DNA from: Aurantiacibacter sp. MUD61
GTDB taxonomy: Bacteria > Pseudomonadota > Alphaproteobacteria > Sphingomonadales > Sphingomonadaceae
Assembly: GCF_027912455.1 (NCBI RefSeq)
Contig: NZ_CP115446.1
Span: 1,139,501-1,203,500 of the forward strand
Reading direction: 5' to 3'
DNA: 64,000 nt
This document shows, in pieces, positions 53,778 to 62,225 of this stretch. The notes under the pieces were generated by a model. The model was given only the letters and a program-made list of their open reading frames with translations. It searched no databases and was not told where the DNA came from. The position numbers and the translations under genes are program-made. Positions within the stretch are counted from its first letter, which is position 1; every line of letters starts with the position of its first letter.

Positions 53778-54626
53778 GTGGTCGATCAGATTGGCGGTAC
53801 ACCAGATCCGCGCAGCGGGATTCCCGACCTGACCGGGATCGATATCGAGAGCCTGCCTGATTTCCAGGGGGATCCGCTGTCGATCTATTACGAGCCGATG
53901 GAGACCGAGTCCTGGGCGCTCACCCGCTGCCCGTTCGTGGTGGCACTCGGATATTTCAGCGGCCTCCAGCGGGTCTGGAACCTGCCTGTCCTGACCCGCG
54001 GAACCGATGTCTGGATGTCGCTCGTCCCGATGGAAGTCGAAAGCCAGTGGATCGGTATCGACAATGCCAGCGGTCACACTGTCATCTGCGGGCTGGGAAT
54101 GGGCTGGTCTGCCGCGATGACCGCCTTCCACCCGCTGGTGGAGCGGGTAACGGTGGTGGAGCGCGATCCCGAAATCATCGAGCTCAATCGCCGGATCGGC
54201 CTGTTCGATCGCCTGCCAGATGGATTGGGCGACAAGATCTCTGTTGTTGAAGGCGATGCTTTCACCTGGAAACCCGACGCCCCGGTCGACCTGCTGATGC
54301 CCGACATCTGGCTGGAAGTGGTGAGCGATGGCCGCGCCGGGGAAACGCGGCGCATGCAGGAAAATGTCGGCGCGAAGGGTGTATATTTCTGGGGGCAGGA
54401 GCTTGAACTGGCGCGCCACATCGTGCGCGATGGCAAGCCGATCACGGACGCGACGCTGGCAGAGCAGGCCGAAAAATTCCAATTGCCGCTGATCGGCCTC
54501 GACACCGAAGATTATGCCGAGAATACCAAGACGGCTGTCAGGCAATGGATGAAGGGGCGCTGGCTTGAAGGGACCGAAGTGCCCGATGACCTGCGCAGTC
54601 CGGCAGACGATATGGAGCCCAGCTAA
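53778..54626 (+). CDS. SAM-dependent methyltransferase-like protein
   Basis: 282 residues. A Rossmann-type SAM site is visible at HTVICGLGMGWSAAMTAFH (motif I: V-I-C-G-L-G-M-G) and VERVTVVERDPEIIELNRR (motif II acid at strand 2), like spermidine-synthase/type methyltransferases. The long preceding beta-rich part (DPLSIYYEPMETESWALT) is unusual. Substrate unknown. Follows ivd by 29 nt and shares TAATG with the next gene. Confidence 0.75.
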   Translation: MVDQIGGTPDPRSGIPDLTGIDIESLPDFQGDPLSIYYEPMETESWALTRCPFVVALGYFSGLQRVWNLPVLTRGTDVWMSLVPMEVESQWIGIDNASGHTVICGLGMGWSAAMTAFHPLVERVTVVERDPEIIELNRRIGLFDRLPDGLGDKISVVEGDAFTWKPDAPVDLLMPDIWLEVVSDGRAGETRRMQENVGAKGVYFWGQELELARHIVRDGKPITDATLAEQAEKFQLPLIGLDTEDYAENTKTAVRQWMKGRWLEGTEVPDDLRSPADDMEPS

Positions 54627-54940
54627 TGCCAGCCTACATCATCGCCCGCTTCCGCATCCATGATCGCGAAAGCTACGACAGATATGACGCGGCCTTCATG
54701 CCGGTATTCGCCAAATTCCAAGGCAAGCTGCTGAGCGTCGATGAGAACCCCGACGTCCTCGAAGGCGCGTGGGAATTCACCCGTTCAGTGCTGATCGAAT
54801 TCCCCGACAAGGCCGCAGCGACCGCATGGATGACCTCACCCGAATACCGCGCCATTGCCAAGGACCGGATCAGTGCCAGCGAAGGGCAGGTGATTATGGT
54901 CGAGGGCCTTACTCCGCCTCTTGCCCCGACGGGCGGGTGA
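54626..54940 (+). CDS. DUF1330 protein
   Basis: 104 residues, dimeric alpha/beta-barrel type: MPAYIIARFRIHDRESYDRYDAAFMPVFAKFQGKLLSVDE, then WEFTRSVLIEFPDKAAATAWMTSPEYRAIAKDR with the family S/T-P-E-Y block. Role unknown. ATG overlaps the preceding stop (TAATG); its last 32 nt overlap the convergent dioxygenase gene. Confidence 0.88.
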   Translation: MPAYIIARFRIHDRESYDRYDAAFMPVFAKFQGKLLSVDENPDVLEGAWEFTRSVLIEFPDKAAATAWMTSPEYRAIAKDRISASEGQVIMVEGLTPPLAPTGG

Positions 54941-55553
54941 CCCACCCCACATAGGCGAAGCGCCTGTCGGCAAACGCGCCTGAGGGAACGCACACTTCGC
55001 GCACCTCGTGCATCGCATAAGACGGGAAAAACACCGCCATATTGTCCTGCGGCTCGATATCCACGCTGGCCTTCTGGTCGAGCGCATACAGCCGCAAATT
55101 GCCGCCGCTGAAGGCTTTGGGCTGGTTGTGGGCATACCACACGAGGCTGATCAGCCGGTGGTTGTTGCGCGCATCGCCGCGACGAATATCGCGATGGGCT
55201 CGGAAGAAATCGCCGTCACCATGCGCGACGCAGTGCCCTTCGGTGGCGTAATTTTCCGGTATGACGACGCCGAGCGTATCGAGCACGTGCGACATGTGCT
55301 CCGCCACGATGTCCCACAGCGCATCGGCGTGCGGACATGACCGCGAACTGCTCATCGAGCGCCGGGCCGCCGCATTCACCCTTCGATCGCGATCGGCATC
55401 TTCGGGCACACCGCCCCGCACGAGGCTCGGCTCCATCCCGGCTTCTTCGGACTGCATGAAGTCCAGCATCGCCTGATGCAGCTTCCCAGGCAGGAAATCG
55501 GGAATGCACAGATGCGCGGGGATGCGCGAAAAGGCGGACTGTTCGGATGCCAT
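54909..55553 (-). CDS. 2-oxoglutarate/Fe(II)-dependent oxygenase-like protein
   Basis: 214 residues from ATG 55553; earlier frame starts overlap the mccB leader and add no homology. Iron site H-x-D in FFRAHRDIRRGD, distal His in FPSYAMHEVREV and a 2-oxoglutarate Arg candidate in RRFAYVGW: a double-stranded beta-helix dioxygenase, P4H-like. Substrate unknown. Transcribed away from mccB; only 131 nt separate the two starts. Confidence 0.82.
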   Translation of the reverse strand: MASEQSAFSRIPAHLCIPDFLPGKLHQAMLDFMQSEEAGMEPSLVRGGVPEDADRDRRVNAAARRSMSSSRSCPHADALWDIVAEHMSHVLDTLGVVIPENYATEGHCVAHGDGDFFRAHRDIRRGDARNNHRLISLVWYAHNQPKAFSGGNLRLYALDQKASVDIEPQDNMAVFFPSYAMHEVREVCVPSGAFADRRFAYVGWVTRPSGQEAE

Positions 55554-55617
55554 GGTGGGGTGAGATACGGGAAGTCGCCTCGGCGCGACAATGAAATTTT
55601 GCGCATTTGCCAATGAC

Positions 55618-55639
55618 CTTGCTATGGGCGCTCGCAAAG
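55618..55639 (+). promoter_or_regulatory. shared 22-bp block upstream of mccB
   Basis: Second copy of the block described for ivd (CTTGCTATGGGC, GCTC, GCAAAG), here 45 nt before the ATG. The TTTG at 55606-55609 keeps the same spacing as at ivd. Confidence 0.5.
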
Positions 55640-55684
55640 CGCGCGTTCCGACGCGCTGTGCCATCCAGGGAAGTGCCAAGACGA

Positions 55685-57286
55685 ATGACTGCACCTGTTC
55701 TCACTTCGACACTCGACCGCGAAGCACCCGATGTGAAGGCGCGGTTCGAGCATAATAAAGGCCTCGCTGACGAGCTGCGCGAGAAGGTTGCCGAGGCTGC
55801 GCTGGGCGGGCCCGAGCGGCATCGCGAGAAGCATGTTGCGCGCGGCAAGCTTCTGCCGCGTGAGCGGGTGGAGCGCTTGCTCGATCCGGGCTCTCCCTTC
55901 CTCGAGATCGGCCAGCTGGCGGCGAACGGCATGTATGGCGGGGACGTCAACGGCGCGAGCATGATTGCCGGGATCGGACGCGTGTCCGGCAGGCAGGTGA
56001 TGATCGCCGCGAACGATCCGACGGTGAAGGGCGGCTCCTACTACCCGATGACGGTGAAGAAGCACCTGCGCGCGCAGGAGATTGCGCAGCAGAACCGCCT
56101 CCCTTGCGTTTATCTGGTGGACTCTGGCGGGGCGAACCTGCCGTTCCAGGCCGAGGTCTTCCCGGACAAGGAGCATTTCGGGCGCATCTTCTACAACCAG
56201 GCGCAGATGTCCTCGATGGGCATTCCGCAGATCGCCTGCGTCATGGGCAGCTGCACCGCGGGCGGCGCCTATGTCCCTGCGATGAGCGACGAGAGCGTCA
56301 TCGTGAAGGAGCAGGGCACGATCTTCCTAGCAGGACCGCCGCTGGTGAAAGCCGCGACGGGCGAGGAGATTTCCGCCGAGGACCTTGGCGGCGGGGCGCT
56401 GCATGCGAAGAAATCGGGCGTGGTCGATCACCTGGCCGAGAATGACGAACACGCGCTCACCGTGGTGCGCGATATCGTCAGCCACCTCGGCCACAATGAA
56501 GGTGCGAAGCTGGACATACGCGAGCCGCGTGCGCCCAAATTCGATGCGGACGATCTCTACGCTATCGTGCCCGAGGATGTGCGCGCGCCTTATGATGTGC
56601 ACGAGGTGATCGCGCGCATCGTCGACGGCAGCGAGTTCCACGAATTCAAGCGCGATTACGGCTCCACGCTGGTCTGCGGCTTCGCGCATATCTGGGGCAT
56701 GCCGGTGGCGATCCTTGCCAACAATGGCGTGCTGTTTTCGGAGAGCGCGCAGAAGGGCGCGCATTTCATCGAGCTCGCCTGCCAGCGCGGCATACCGCTG
56801 CTGTTCCTGCAGAACATCTCCGGCTTCATGGTCGGCGGGAAATACGAGGCGGAAGGCATTGCCAAGCACGGCGCGAAGCTGGTGACCGCTGTCGCTACCG
56901 CGCAGGTGCCCAAGATCACCGTGGTGATCGGCGGCAGCTTCGGCGCGGGCAATTACGGCATGTGCGGGCGGGCATACTCGCCTCGCTTCCTGTTCACCTG
57001 GCCCAATGCGCGCATCTCCGTGATGGGCGGCGAACAGGCCGCATCGGTGCTCGCCACCGTCCACCGCGATGCCGACAGCTGGACCGAGGAACAGGCCGAG
57101 GAGTTCAAGGCCCCGATCCGCCAGAAATATGAGGATGAAGGCAACCCTTACTACGCGACCGCACGGCTGTGGGACGACGGCGTGATCGACCCGGTGCAGA
57201 CCCGCGACGTGCTGGGGCTGAGCCTGGCCGCGTGTCTGGAAGCGCCGATACCGGAGCGCCCGCAATTCGGCGTGTTCCGGATGTGA
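55685..57286 (+). CDS. mccB: methylcrotonyl-CoA carboxylase carboxyltransferase subunit
   Basis: 533 residues from ATG 55685 (a longer frame starts at 55607). Carboxyltransferase repeats: [69 protein letters not shown] in the N half and [39 protein letters not shown] in the C half. These fit MCC-beta more than propionyl-CoA carboxylase. With IVD it handles leucine degradation. The biotin-carboxylase partner (mccA) is not found in the next 6.7 kb. Confidence 0.93.
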   Translation: MTAPVLTSTLDREAPDVKARFEHNKGLADELREKVAEAALGGPERHREKHVARGKLLPRERVERLLDPGSPFLEIGQLAANGMYGGDVNGASMIAGIGRVSGRQVMIAANDPTVKGGSYYPMTVKKHLRAQEIAQQNRLPCVYLVDSGGANLPFQAEVFPDKEHFGRIFYNQAQMSSMGIPQIACVMGSCTAGGAYVPAMSDESVIVKEQGTIFLAGPPLVKAATGEEISAEDLGGGALHAKKSGVVDHLAENDEHALTVVRDIVSHLGHNEGAKLDIREPRAPKFDADDLYAIVPEDVRAPYDVHEVIARIVDGSEFHEFKRDYGSTLVCGFAHIWGMPVAILANNGVLFSESAQKGAHFIELACQRGIPLLFLQNISGFMVGGKYEAEGIAKHGAKLVTAVATAQVPKITVVIGGSFGAGNYGMCGRAYSPRFLFTWPNARISVMGGEQAASVLATVHRDADSWTEEQAEEFKAPIRQKYEDEGNPYYATARLWDDGVIDPVQTRDVLGLSLAACLEAPIPERPQFGVFRM

Positions 57287-57288
57287 CG

Positions 57289-57786
57289 ATGGTTACGCTT
57301 AATGAAATTCTGAACAATTTTCACGAAAGCGCGCCACAGTCGCTTGGCATGGCTGCGATAAGTGACCTCGAGAAGCAGGGCGGCATATCCCTGCCCCGGC
57401 CTTTGCGCGTCATGCTCCAGAATTTCAACGGCGGCCAATTGAACATCGGGTATACGATTCAGTGGCCAGACAGTGGCTTCGTCGGCGGCTTCGGCGCAGC
57501 ACATCTTGTGCAATTCTACGGCATCGACAGGGCGGAACACCTCTCGATCAGGCCGCTGCAGGACTATTTCGATGCCACCGGACACGCTGTTTCTGGAGTG
57601 CCTGCCAGCAAGTACGTCTTCGCCGATGACTGGGGCGGCAATCCCATGACCTTTGATGCTATCGACGGTTCGATCGGTTCCGTCGATCATGAGACCTTTG
57701 GCGAGCGTTTCACCGATCCGGAAACCCACTGGACCATCGCCGAAGATTTTGCAGACCTCTTTCAGAAATTGTTCCCAGCCGAATGA
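57289..57786 (+). CDS. SUKH/SMI1-KNR4-type protein
   Basis: 165 residues from ATG 57289, 2 nt after the mccB stop. SUKH pattern: LEKQGGISLPRPLRVMLQNFNGG near 30-50, IGYTIQWPDSGFVGG, and FADDWGGNPMTFD near 105. Such proteins are mostly immunity or regulatory proteins of toxins, but no toxin is adjacent. Overlaps the DUF3088 gene by 4 nt (ATGA). Confidence 0.72.
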   Translation: MVTLNEILNNFHESAPQSLGMAAISDLEKQGGISLPRPLRVMLQNFNGGQLNIGYTIQWPDSGFVGGFGAAHLVQFYGIDRAEHLSIRPLQDYFDATGHAVSGVPASKYVFADDWGGNPMTFDAIDGSIGSVDHETFGERFTDPETHWTIAEDFADLFQKLFPAE

Positions 57787-58085
57787 CCAAAGACACTCTC
57801 TTCATCCTCGAACGCAGCTACACATCGGACGATGGCGGCGAGTTCTTTTGCCGCGATTGTGTCGAGATCGACGGGCTGCTCGCGCTCTTCCCGGAGCTGG
57901 CGGAAAAACTGGATATTGTCCGCGTCCCCTGGGCGAAACCGCGCAAGGCGGTCGTCGAGGCTCTTGGCGAAGACAACCAGAATTGCCCCGCTTTGCTGTT
58001 CGCGGAAGGCGGCTTCGTGAATACGCAGGATGATCTGCTCGCCGCGCTTCACAAAAGGCACGGTTTTCCGCTGCGCAATTCCTGA
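57783..58085 (+). CDS. DUF3088-type protein
   Basis: 100 residues: TLFILERSYTSDDGGEFFCR and CVEIDGLLALFPELAEKLDIVRVPWAKPRKAVVEALGED, then CPALLFAEGGFVNTQDDLL. Thioredoxin-like layout with a first-Cys motif FFCRDCVEIDG, so a redox or thiol role is possible. Starts inside the SUKH stop. Its last codons (PLRNS and stop, 18 nt) reappear at 58960-58977. Confidence 0.72.
   Translation: MTKDTLFILERSYTSDDGGEFFCRDCVEIDGLLALFPELAEKLDIVRVPWAKPRKAVVEALGEDNQNCPALLFAEGGFVNTQDDLLAALHKRHGFPLRNS
58068..58085. repeat. 18-bp direct repeat, copy 1
   Basis: CCGCTGCGCAATTCCTGA at the very end of the DUF3088 gene. The exact second copy is at 58960-58977, just past the DUF2807 gene. Confidence 0.85.
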
Positions 58086-58181
58086 AGCGCATCTGGCGCG
58101 TTTGTGTTCGCCCAATGCGCGATCCGTTTCGACCAGCGACATGACGCACCCTTGCAGCCTTGGCCCCGCTCTCCGATAAAC

Positions 58182-58197
58182 GACTACAGATGTAGTC
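58182..58197. promoter_or_regulatory. BlaI/MecI-like operator
   Basis: GACTACAGATGTAGTC is a dyad of two 7-bp arms (GACTACA / TGTAGTC) with a 2-bp spacer, the pattern bound by BlaI/MecI-type repressors. It lies 14 bp before the DUF2807 protein ATG and would block initiation or elongation. No blaI/blaR1 gene is in the window. Confidence 0.65.
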
Positions 58198-58211
58198 TTT
58201 CGGAGAGTGTC

Positions 58212-58949
58212 ATGAAATCAGTTGTTAACACCGCCACCGCACTGGGCCTCGCATGCGTCGCAATCGGCTGTTCCAACGTCCAGGCGCAGGATGAAGGCGG
58301 CTGGCAGAGCGCCACCTATCAAGGCGGATCGGAGCAGATCGTCGGTTCCGGTAATGTCATTCAGGAAACGCGGGACATCGGAGCTTTCCGCAATCTCCGG
58401 ACTGTCAGCGCCGTCGATGTGGTGATCCGCCAGGGCGCAACGGCAGACGCAGTGATCGAGGCGGAAGACAATCTCGTCGATCTGGTAGAGCTGCGGATGG
58501 AAAATGACGGGACGCTGGTCGTCGATACGTCGGGCAGCTTTCGCAGCCGCAGGGGGCTGACTGTCTACCTGACCGTGCCTGAAATCGAGAGCGTTGGCAT
58601 CGCTGGCAGCGGAGACGTGAGCCTCGAAGACTGGTCGGCTGACCGGCTCACGCTCAACATCGGTGGCTCCGGCGATATCCGGCTCGATGGCGATGTGCGC
58701 GATGTCACTGCGTCGATTGCCGGTTCGGGCGATATCGACCTGCGCCGCGCGCGAATCGAAGATGCCAGCGCGCGCATTGCGGGATCCGGCGATATCCGCC
58801 TTGCTTCGCTGCGCAATCTGCAGGCCACCATCAACGGTTCGGGCGATGTCGATGTCGATGATGTCGACACCATCCAGGGAGTGGTGAACGGCACCGGCGA
58901 AATTGAATACCGCTCCGCACGCACCGTGACAGGCCAGTTCGGTCGGTAA
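58212..58949 (+). CDS. secreted DUF2807 (GIN) protein with Gly-Ser-Gly-Asp repeats
   Basis: 245 residues from ATG 58212. Signal peptide with AIGC at 17-20, so a lipoprotein is possible. Starts with FRNLRTVSAVDVVIRQG, the DUF2807 pattern, and then shows a ladder of short repeats around I-x-G-S-G-D (IAGSGDVSL, IGGSGDIRL, IAGSGDIDL, IAGSGDIRL, INGSGDVDV), likely a beta-helix. Shares this domain with the membrane HTH protein at 39.5 kb. Expression probably controlled by the BlaI-like operator before it. Confidence 0.82.
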   Translation: MKSVVNTATALGLACVAIGCSNVQAQDEGGWQSATYQGGSEQIVGSGNVIQETRDIGAFRNLRTVSAVDVVIRQGATADAVIEAEDNLVDLVELRMENDGTLVVDTSGSFRSRRGLTVYLTVPEIESVGIAGSGDVSLEDWSADRLTLNIGGSGDIRLDGDVRDVTASIAGSGDIDLRRARIEDASARIAGSGDIRLASLRNLQATINGSGDVDVDDVDTIQGVVNGTGEIEYRSARTVTGQFGR

Positions 58950-58959
58950 GGTAATCTCA

Positions 58960-58977
58960 CCGCTGCGCAATTCCTGA
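58960..58977. repeat. 18-bp direct repeat, copy 2
   Basis: Second copy of the end of the DUF3088 gene, 10 nt past the DUF2807 stop. The flanks do not match further, so the repeat is short. Confidence 0.85.
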
Positions 58978-59038
58978 TCGGCTTCCGGAAACAAGCGCCC
59001 GCTTCTTCGTTGGCAAGGTCAATGAAGGAGATATCACA

Positions 59039-59563
59039 ATGAACAAACTGACAATTCTTGCCGCCGCAGCCCCGCTTGCCTTGCTGGCAGCCTGCGGAGA
59101 CAGCGATACCGAAGAGAGCATGGCGGATGACGATGCCACCATGGGCGAGACGGCAGCGAACGATACCGCTCCGATGGAAGGCGAAAACGCCGACACCGCA
59201 ACCGCAGTCGCCGATGCCGGCGATTATTCGGGCGTCTACAGCTACACCGGGGAAGACGGCAATCAGACCGCCTTCCGCGTCAATAGCACCGACATGACCT
59301 ATGAATACGTAGGAAGCGATGGCGAAATGCGCAGCGGCACCTATTCGGTCGCCGAGGATGGATATCGCCTGCAAGTATCCGACTGGTATGGCGAGCCGGC
59401 AAATTTCGCCATTTCCAACAATGAACTTGTGCGCCTGCAGGGCGATCTGGAAATGACCAACAGCATGACGGCCGAAGGTGAACGGTATGCGCGCGCGCAG
59501 GAAGGCGATGCCGTGTTCTCACGCTTCCCCGAACCCGGCAGCCCGGTTGCCCCGCAGGACTGA
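59039..59563 (+). CDS. lipoprotein
   Basis: 174 residues with lipobox L16-A-A-C19 (LALLAACGDSD), an acidic low-complexity stretch (residues 20-60) and a beta-rich domain (SGVYSYTGEDGNQTAFRVN, then YEYVGSDGEMRSGTYSVAEDGY). A strong AAGGAG ribosome site precedes. Unknown function; the layout resembles the lipoprotein at 27255. Confidence 0.75.
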   Translation: MNKLTILAAAAPLALLAACGDSDTEESMADDDATMGETAANDTAPMEGENADTATAVADAGDYSGVYSYTGEDGNQTAFRVNSTDMTYEYVGSDGEMRSGTYSVAEDGYRLQVSDWYGEPANFAISNNELVRLQGDLEMTNSMTAEGERYARAQEGDAVFSRFPEPGSPVAPQD

Positions 59564-59600
59564 TGCGCCTCACCATTGTCGCTAACAGTAGTAATCCTCG

Positions 59601-59623
59601 CCCCGGCTGCTAGGCAGTCGGGG
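59601..59623 (+). promoter_or_regulatory. 10-bp tri-loop hairpin touching the acyltransferase ribosome site
   Basis: CCCCGGCTGC pairs with GCAGTCGGGG (one G-T) around TAG. The next bases, GGAGAG, are the Shine-Dalgarno for ATG 59633, so the hairpin ends directly at it. No U-tract. Confidence 0.5.
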
Positions 59624-59632
59624 GGAGAGATT

Positions 59633-60259
59633 ATGAAAGAAACGCGAAAGGCCAGCCTGCTGTCCCGCATCGTCTGGCGCCTGCTCAAGGCCCTGTATGA
59701 CAGTCAGGGCTTCAAGCTGGAAAACCATCCGCCGAAGCTGAAGAAATTCATCCTCGCCGGATCGCCGCACACGACCAATTGGGATTTCATCTATTTCGCC
59801 GGCGCCGTGCAGGAAGTCGGCATCATGCCCAGCTTCATCGGCAAGCACACGCTGTTCAAATGGCCGATGACCAACTTCATGCTCGATATGGGCGGCATGC
59901 CCGTCGATCGCAGCGCGCCGCGCGGCTACGTCAATACAGTGGTCGACAAGATCAAGGCGGCAGACGAGATCGCGCTGGTTATTGCACCCGAAGGCAGCCG
60001 TACCTCCGACGGGCGCTGGCGCAGCGGATTTTACCACATCGCGCTGGGCGCGGGCATTCCGATCGTTCCTGCATGGGTGAATCATGAGACCAAGGCCGCA
60101 GGGTTCGGCGATCCGGTCATGCCCTCTGGCGATTTCCATGCGGACCTTGCCAAAATCGCTGCCTATCTGAAATCCCGCAGGCCTGATTGCGAGCGCTTCG
60201 ATGTCCTCGCCGCCCAGGCGCGCGGAGAGCTCGAAGCACCGGGAAAGAAACGTGACTGA
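59633..60259 (+). CDS. lysophospholipid acyltransferase-family protein
   Basis: 208 residues from ATG 59633. Catalytic H-x4-D motif HTTNWDF at about 47, the MPVDRSAPRG block and EGSRTSDGRW near 122, as in 1-acylglycerol-3-phosphate acyltransferases. Transfers fatty acyl groups onto a lyso-lipid at the inner membrane. 8 nt overlap with the DUF1295 gene downstream. Confidence 0.85.
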   Translation: MKETRKASLLSRIVWRLLKALYDSQGFKLENHPPKLKKFILAGSPHTTNWDFIYFAGAVQEVGIMPSFIGKHTLFKWPMTNFMLDMGGMPVDRSAPRGYVNTVVDKIKAADEIALVIAPEGSRTSDGRWRSGFYHIALGAGIPIVPAWVNHETKAAGFGDPVMPSGDFHADLAKIAAYLKSRRPDCERFDVLAAQARGELEAPGKKRD

Positions 60260-61049
60260 GCTTATTCCCAATGCCCTGGCGCTGCTCGCCGCGATGGCCG
60301 TTCTGTGGCTGATAGCTGCGACAATTGGCAAAGTCAGCTTTGTCGATTCGGTCTGGGGTTTCTCCATGGCCGCGCTGGCAGCACTCTCGCTTTGGCGCGC
60401 CGACGAGCCGGGGACGGCCGCCTATCTGCTCTGTGGCATGACCGTGCTGTGGGGAGTGCGGCTTGGCATTCACCTGTTGCGACGCTTCCTCGGTGGCGGG
60501 GAGGACAGCCGCTACCGCAAGATACTCCCCGATCCGGACGACCGGATGAAATATGCGCTGACGGCGCTGTGGAAGGTATGGCTGCTGCAGGCCGTGCTGA
60601 TCATGCTGGTCAGCAGCCCTGCGCAGCTTGGCATCCTCGGCGCCGAAAACCCTCAGGACGTGAATGCGCTCACCATCATCGGCCTTGCGCTTTATGCTGT
60701 TGGCCTGTTCTTCGAATGGGTGGGCGATTGGCAGCTCGCACGGTTCAAGGCTGACCCGGCGAATGAAGGCAAGGTGATGAATCAGGGCCTGTGGCGCTAC
60801 ACCCGCCATCCCAATTACTTCGGCGATGCCTGCGTGTGGTGGGGCATCTGGATCGTCGCTGCCGGGGTGGATACCGGCATCGCGCTCTGGACGGTCGCCG
60901 GGCCGATCTTCCTCACTTTCACGCTCGTCAAATGGTCGGGCGCAGCGCTCACCGAAAAGGGCATGCGCAAGAAATATGGCGAGGAGTTTGTCACCTACGT
61001 TGAGCGAACATCCTCCTTCATCCCCATGCCGCCAAAATCGGAAAGCTGA
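60252..61049 (+). CDS. DUF1295 (steroid-reductase-like) membrane protein
   Basis: 265 residues from GTG 60252, inside the acyltransferase end. Six to seven hydrophobic segments and the family signature GLWRYTRHPNYFGDACVWWGIW, followed by SGAALTEKGMRKKYGEEFVTY. Related to steroid 5-alpha reductases and isoprenylcysteine methyltransferases, which use NADPH or SAM. Substrate unknown, coupling to a lipid enzyme suggests a lipid. Confidence 0.85.
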   Translation: MTELIPNALALLAAMAVLWLIAATIGKVSFVDSVWGFSMAALAALSLWRADEPGTAAYLLCGMTVLWGVRLGIHLLRRFLGGGEDSRYRKILPDPDDRMKYALTALWKVWLLQAVLIMLVSSPAQLGILGAENPQDVNALTIIGLALYAVGLFFEWVGDWQLARFKADPANEGKVMNQGLWRYTRHPNYFGDACVWWGIWIVAAGVDTGIALWTVAGPIFLTFTLVKWSGAALTEKGMRKKYGEEFVTYVERTSSFIPMPPKSES

Positions 61050-61094
61050 CGAATGCTCGTGACACCGATGCGCTCGCGTGAGACAGGCTGAGCC

Positions 61095-62225
61095 GTGACT
61101 ATCTGGATCGCCCGCTTCGCCCGTCTGCTGATCATACTCGGCGTGATTGCGACGATCGTTGCACTGGTCGCGGCGGACAAATGGTGGATCCGCAGTTTCG
61201 ATTTCCCGCGCTTGCAGATCGCTGTTCTGCTGGTGTTGGCGCTCGCCACGCTATTCGTGCTGCGCGCGAAGCGGCTGGTGATCTGGAGCGCAATCGGCGT
61301 GCTCGCGCTCGCCTTCCAGCTTTACCAGATATTTCCCTACAGCGCGCTCGCGTCCAAGCAGGCGGTCGATGCCGAGCGCTGCGATCCGGTCAACGCGCTG
61401 TCGATTGTTTCGCTCAATGTCCTGCAGAGCAATACCGATTACCAGCGCACGATCGATTACGTGCTCAGCGCCGATCCGGACATTTTCCTGGCGATGGAGA
61501 ATGACCAGGCGTGGACTGACGCGCTCTCCGCCGCGCTTGACGAGCGCTATCCGCATTCGATGAAAATCCCGCTCGATAACACCTATGGCATGGCGCTGTG
61601 GTCCCGCTTCGAGCTGGTGGGTGCCGAGCGCAATCAGCTGGCGGGGGGAGGCACGCCTTCGATCCGCACGCGCCTGCGCCGCGAAGATGGCAGCCTGCCG
61701 ACCCTGTTCGCGGTCCACCCGCGCCCGCCGAGCCCCGGGCAGGATAGCGGCCAGCGCGATGCCGAACTGGTGCTGCTCGCCGATCTCGTTCGCGAATCCG
61801 GTCGTCCGACCGTTGTGATCGGCGATTTCAACGATGTCGGCTGGTCACGCGTGACCGAGACGTTCCAGCGCATCGGCCAGGTCGTCGATCCGCGCATCGG
61901 CCGCGGCTTCCACGCCACTTTCAACGCCCGCAATCCGCTGATGCGCTGGCCGCTCGATCACGTATTTCACACCGATGATTTCGGCGTGATACGCTTTGCT
62001 GTCGGCCCCGATGTGGGATCGGACCATTTCCCGCTCGAAGTGGATTTGTGCCAGCAGCGCGCGCGCTTTTCCGGGCAGCAGGCAGCGCCCGAATTGACCG
62101 AAGAGGCGATTGATGATGCGCGTGAAGAACTGGAGGCAGCTTCAAAGGGCGGCGAAGGACCAGATGCGGAAAACCTCACGCTTCCCGATGGCGATGAAGA
62201 TGAGGCTTTCAGCCCTGTCGATTGA
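61095..62225 (+). CDS. membrane-anchored endonuclease/exonuclease/phosphatase-family protein
   Basis: 376 residues from GTG. Three hydrophobic segments in the first 90 residues (LLIILGVIATIVALVAAD, LQIAVLLVLALATLFVL, IWSAIGVLALAFQLYQI), then EEP motifs: SLNVLQSN, FLAMENDQAW, GDFNDVGWSR and GSDHFPLEVDL. Likely a phosphodiesterase or lipid-phosphatase facing the periplasm. The C-terminal about 60 residues are acidic and low in complexity. Ends in a 17-nt convergent overlap with the M50 gene. Confidence 0.85.
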   Translation: MTIWIARFARLLIILGVIATIVALVAADKWWIRSFDFPRLQIAVLLVLALATLFVLRAKRLVIWSAIGVLALAFQLYQIFPYSALASKQAVDAERCDPVNALSIVSLNVLQSNTDYQRTIDYVLSADPDIFLAMENDQAWTDALSAALDERYPHSMKIPLDNTYGMALWSRFELVGAERNQLAGGGTPSIRTRLRREDGSLPTLFAVHPRPPSPGQDSGQRDAELVLLADLVRESGRPTVVIGDFNDVGWSRVTETFQRIGQVVDPRIGRGFHATFNARNPLMRWPLDHVFHTDDFGVIRFAVGPDVGSDHFPLEVDLCQQRARFSGQQAAPELTEEAIDDAREELEAASKGGEGPDAENLTLPDGDEDEAFSPVD

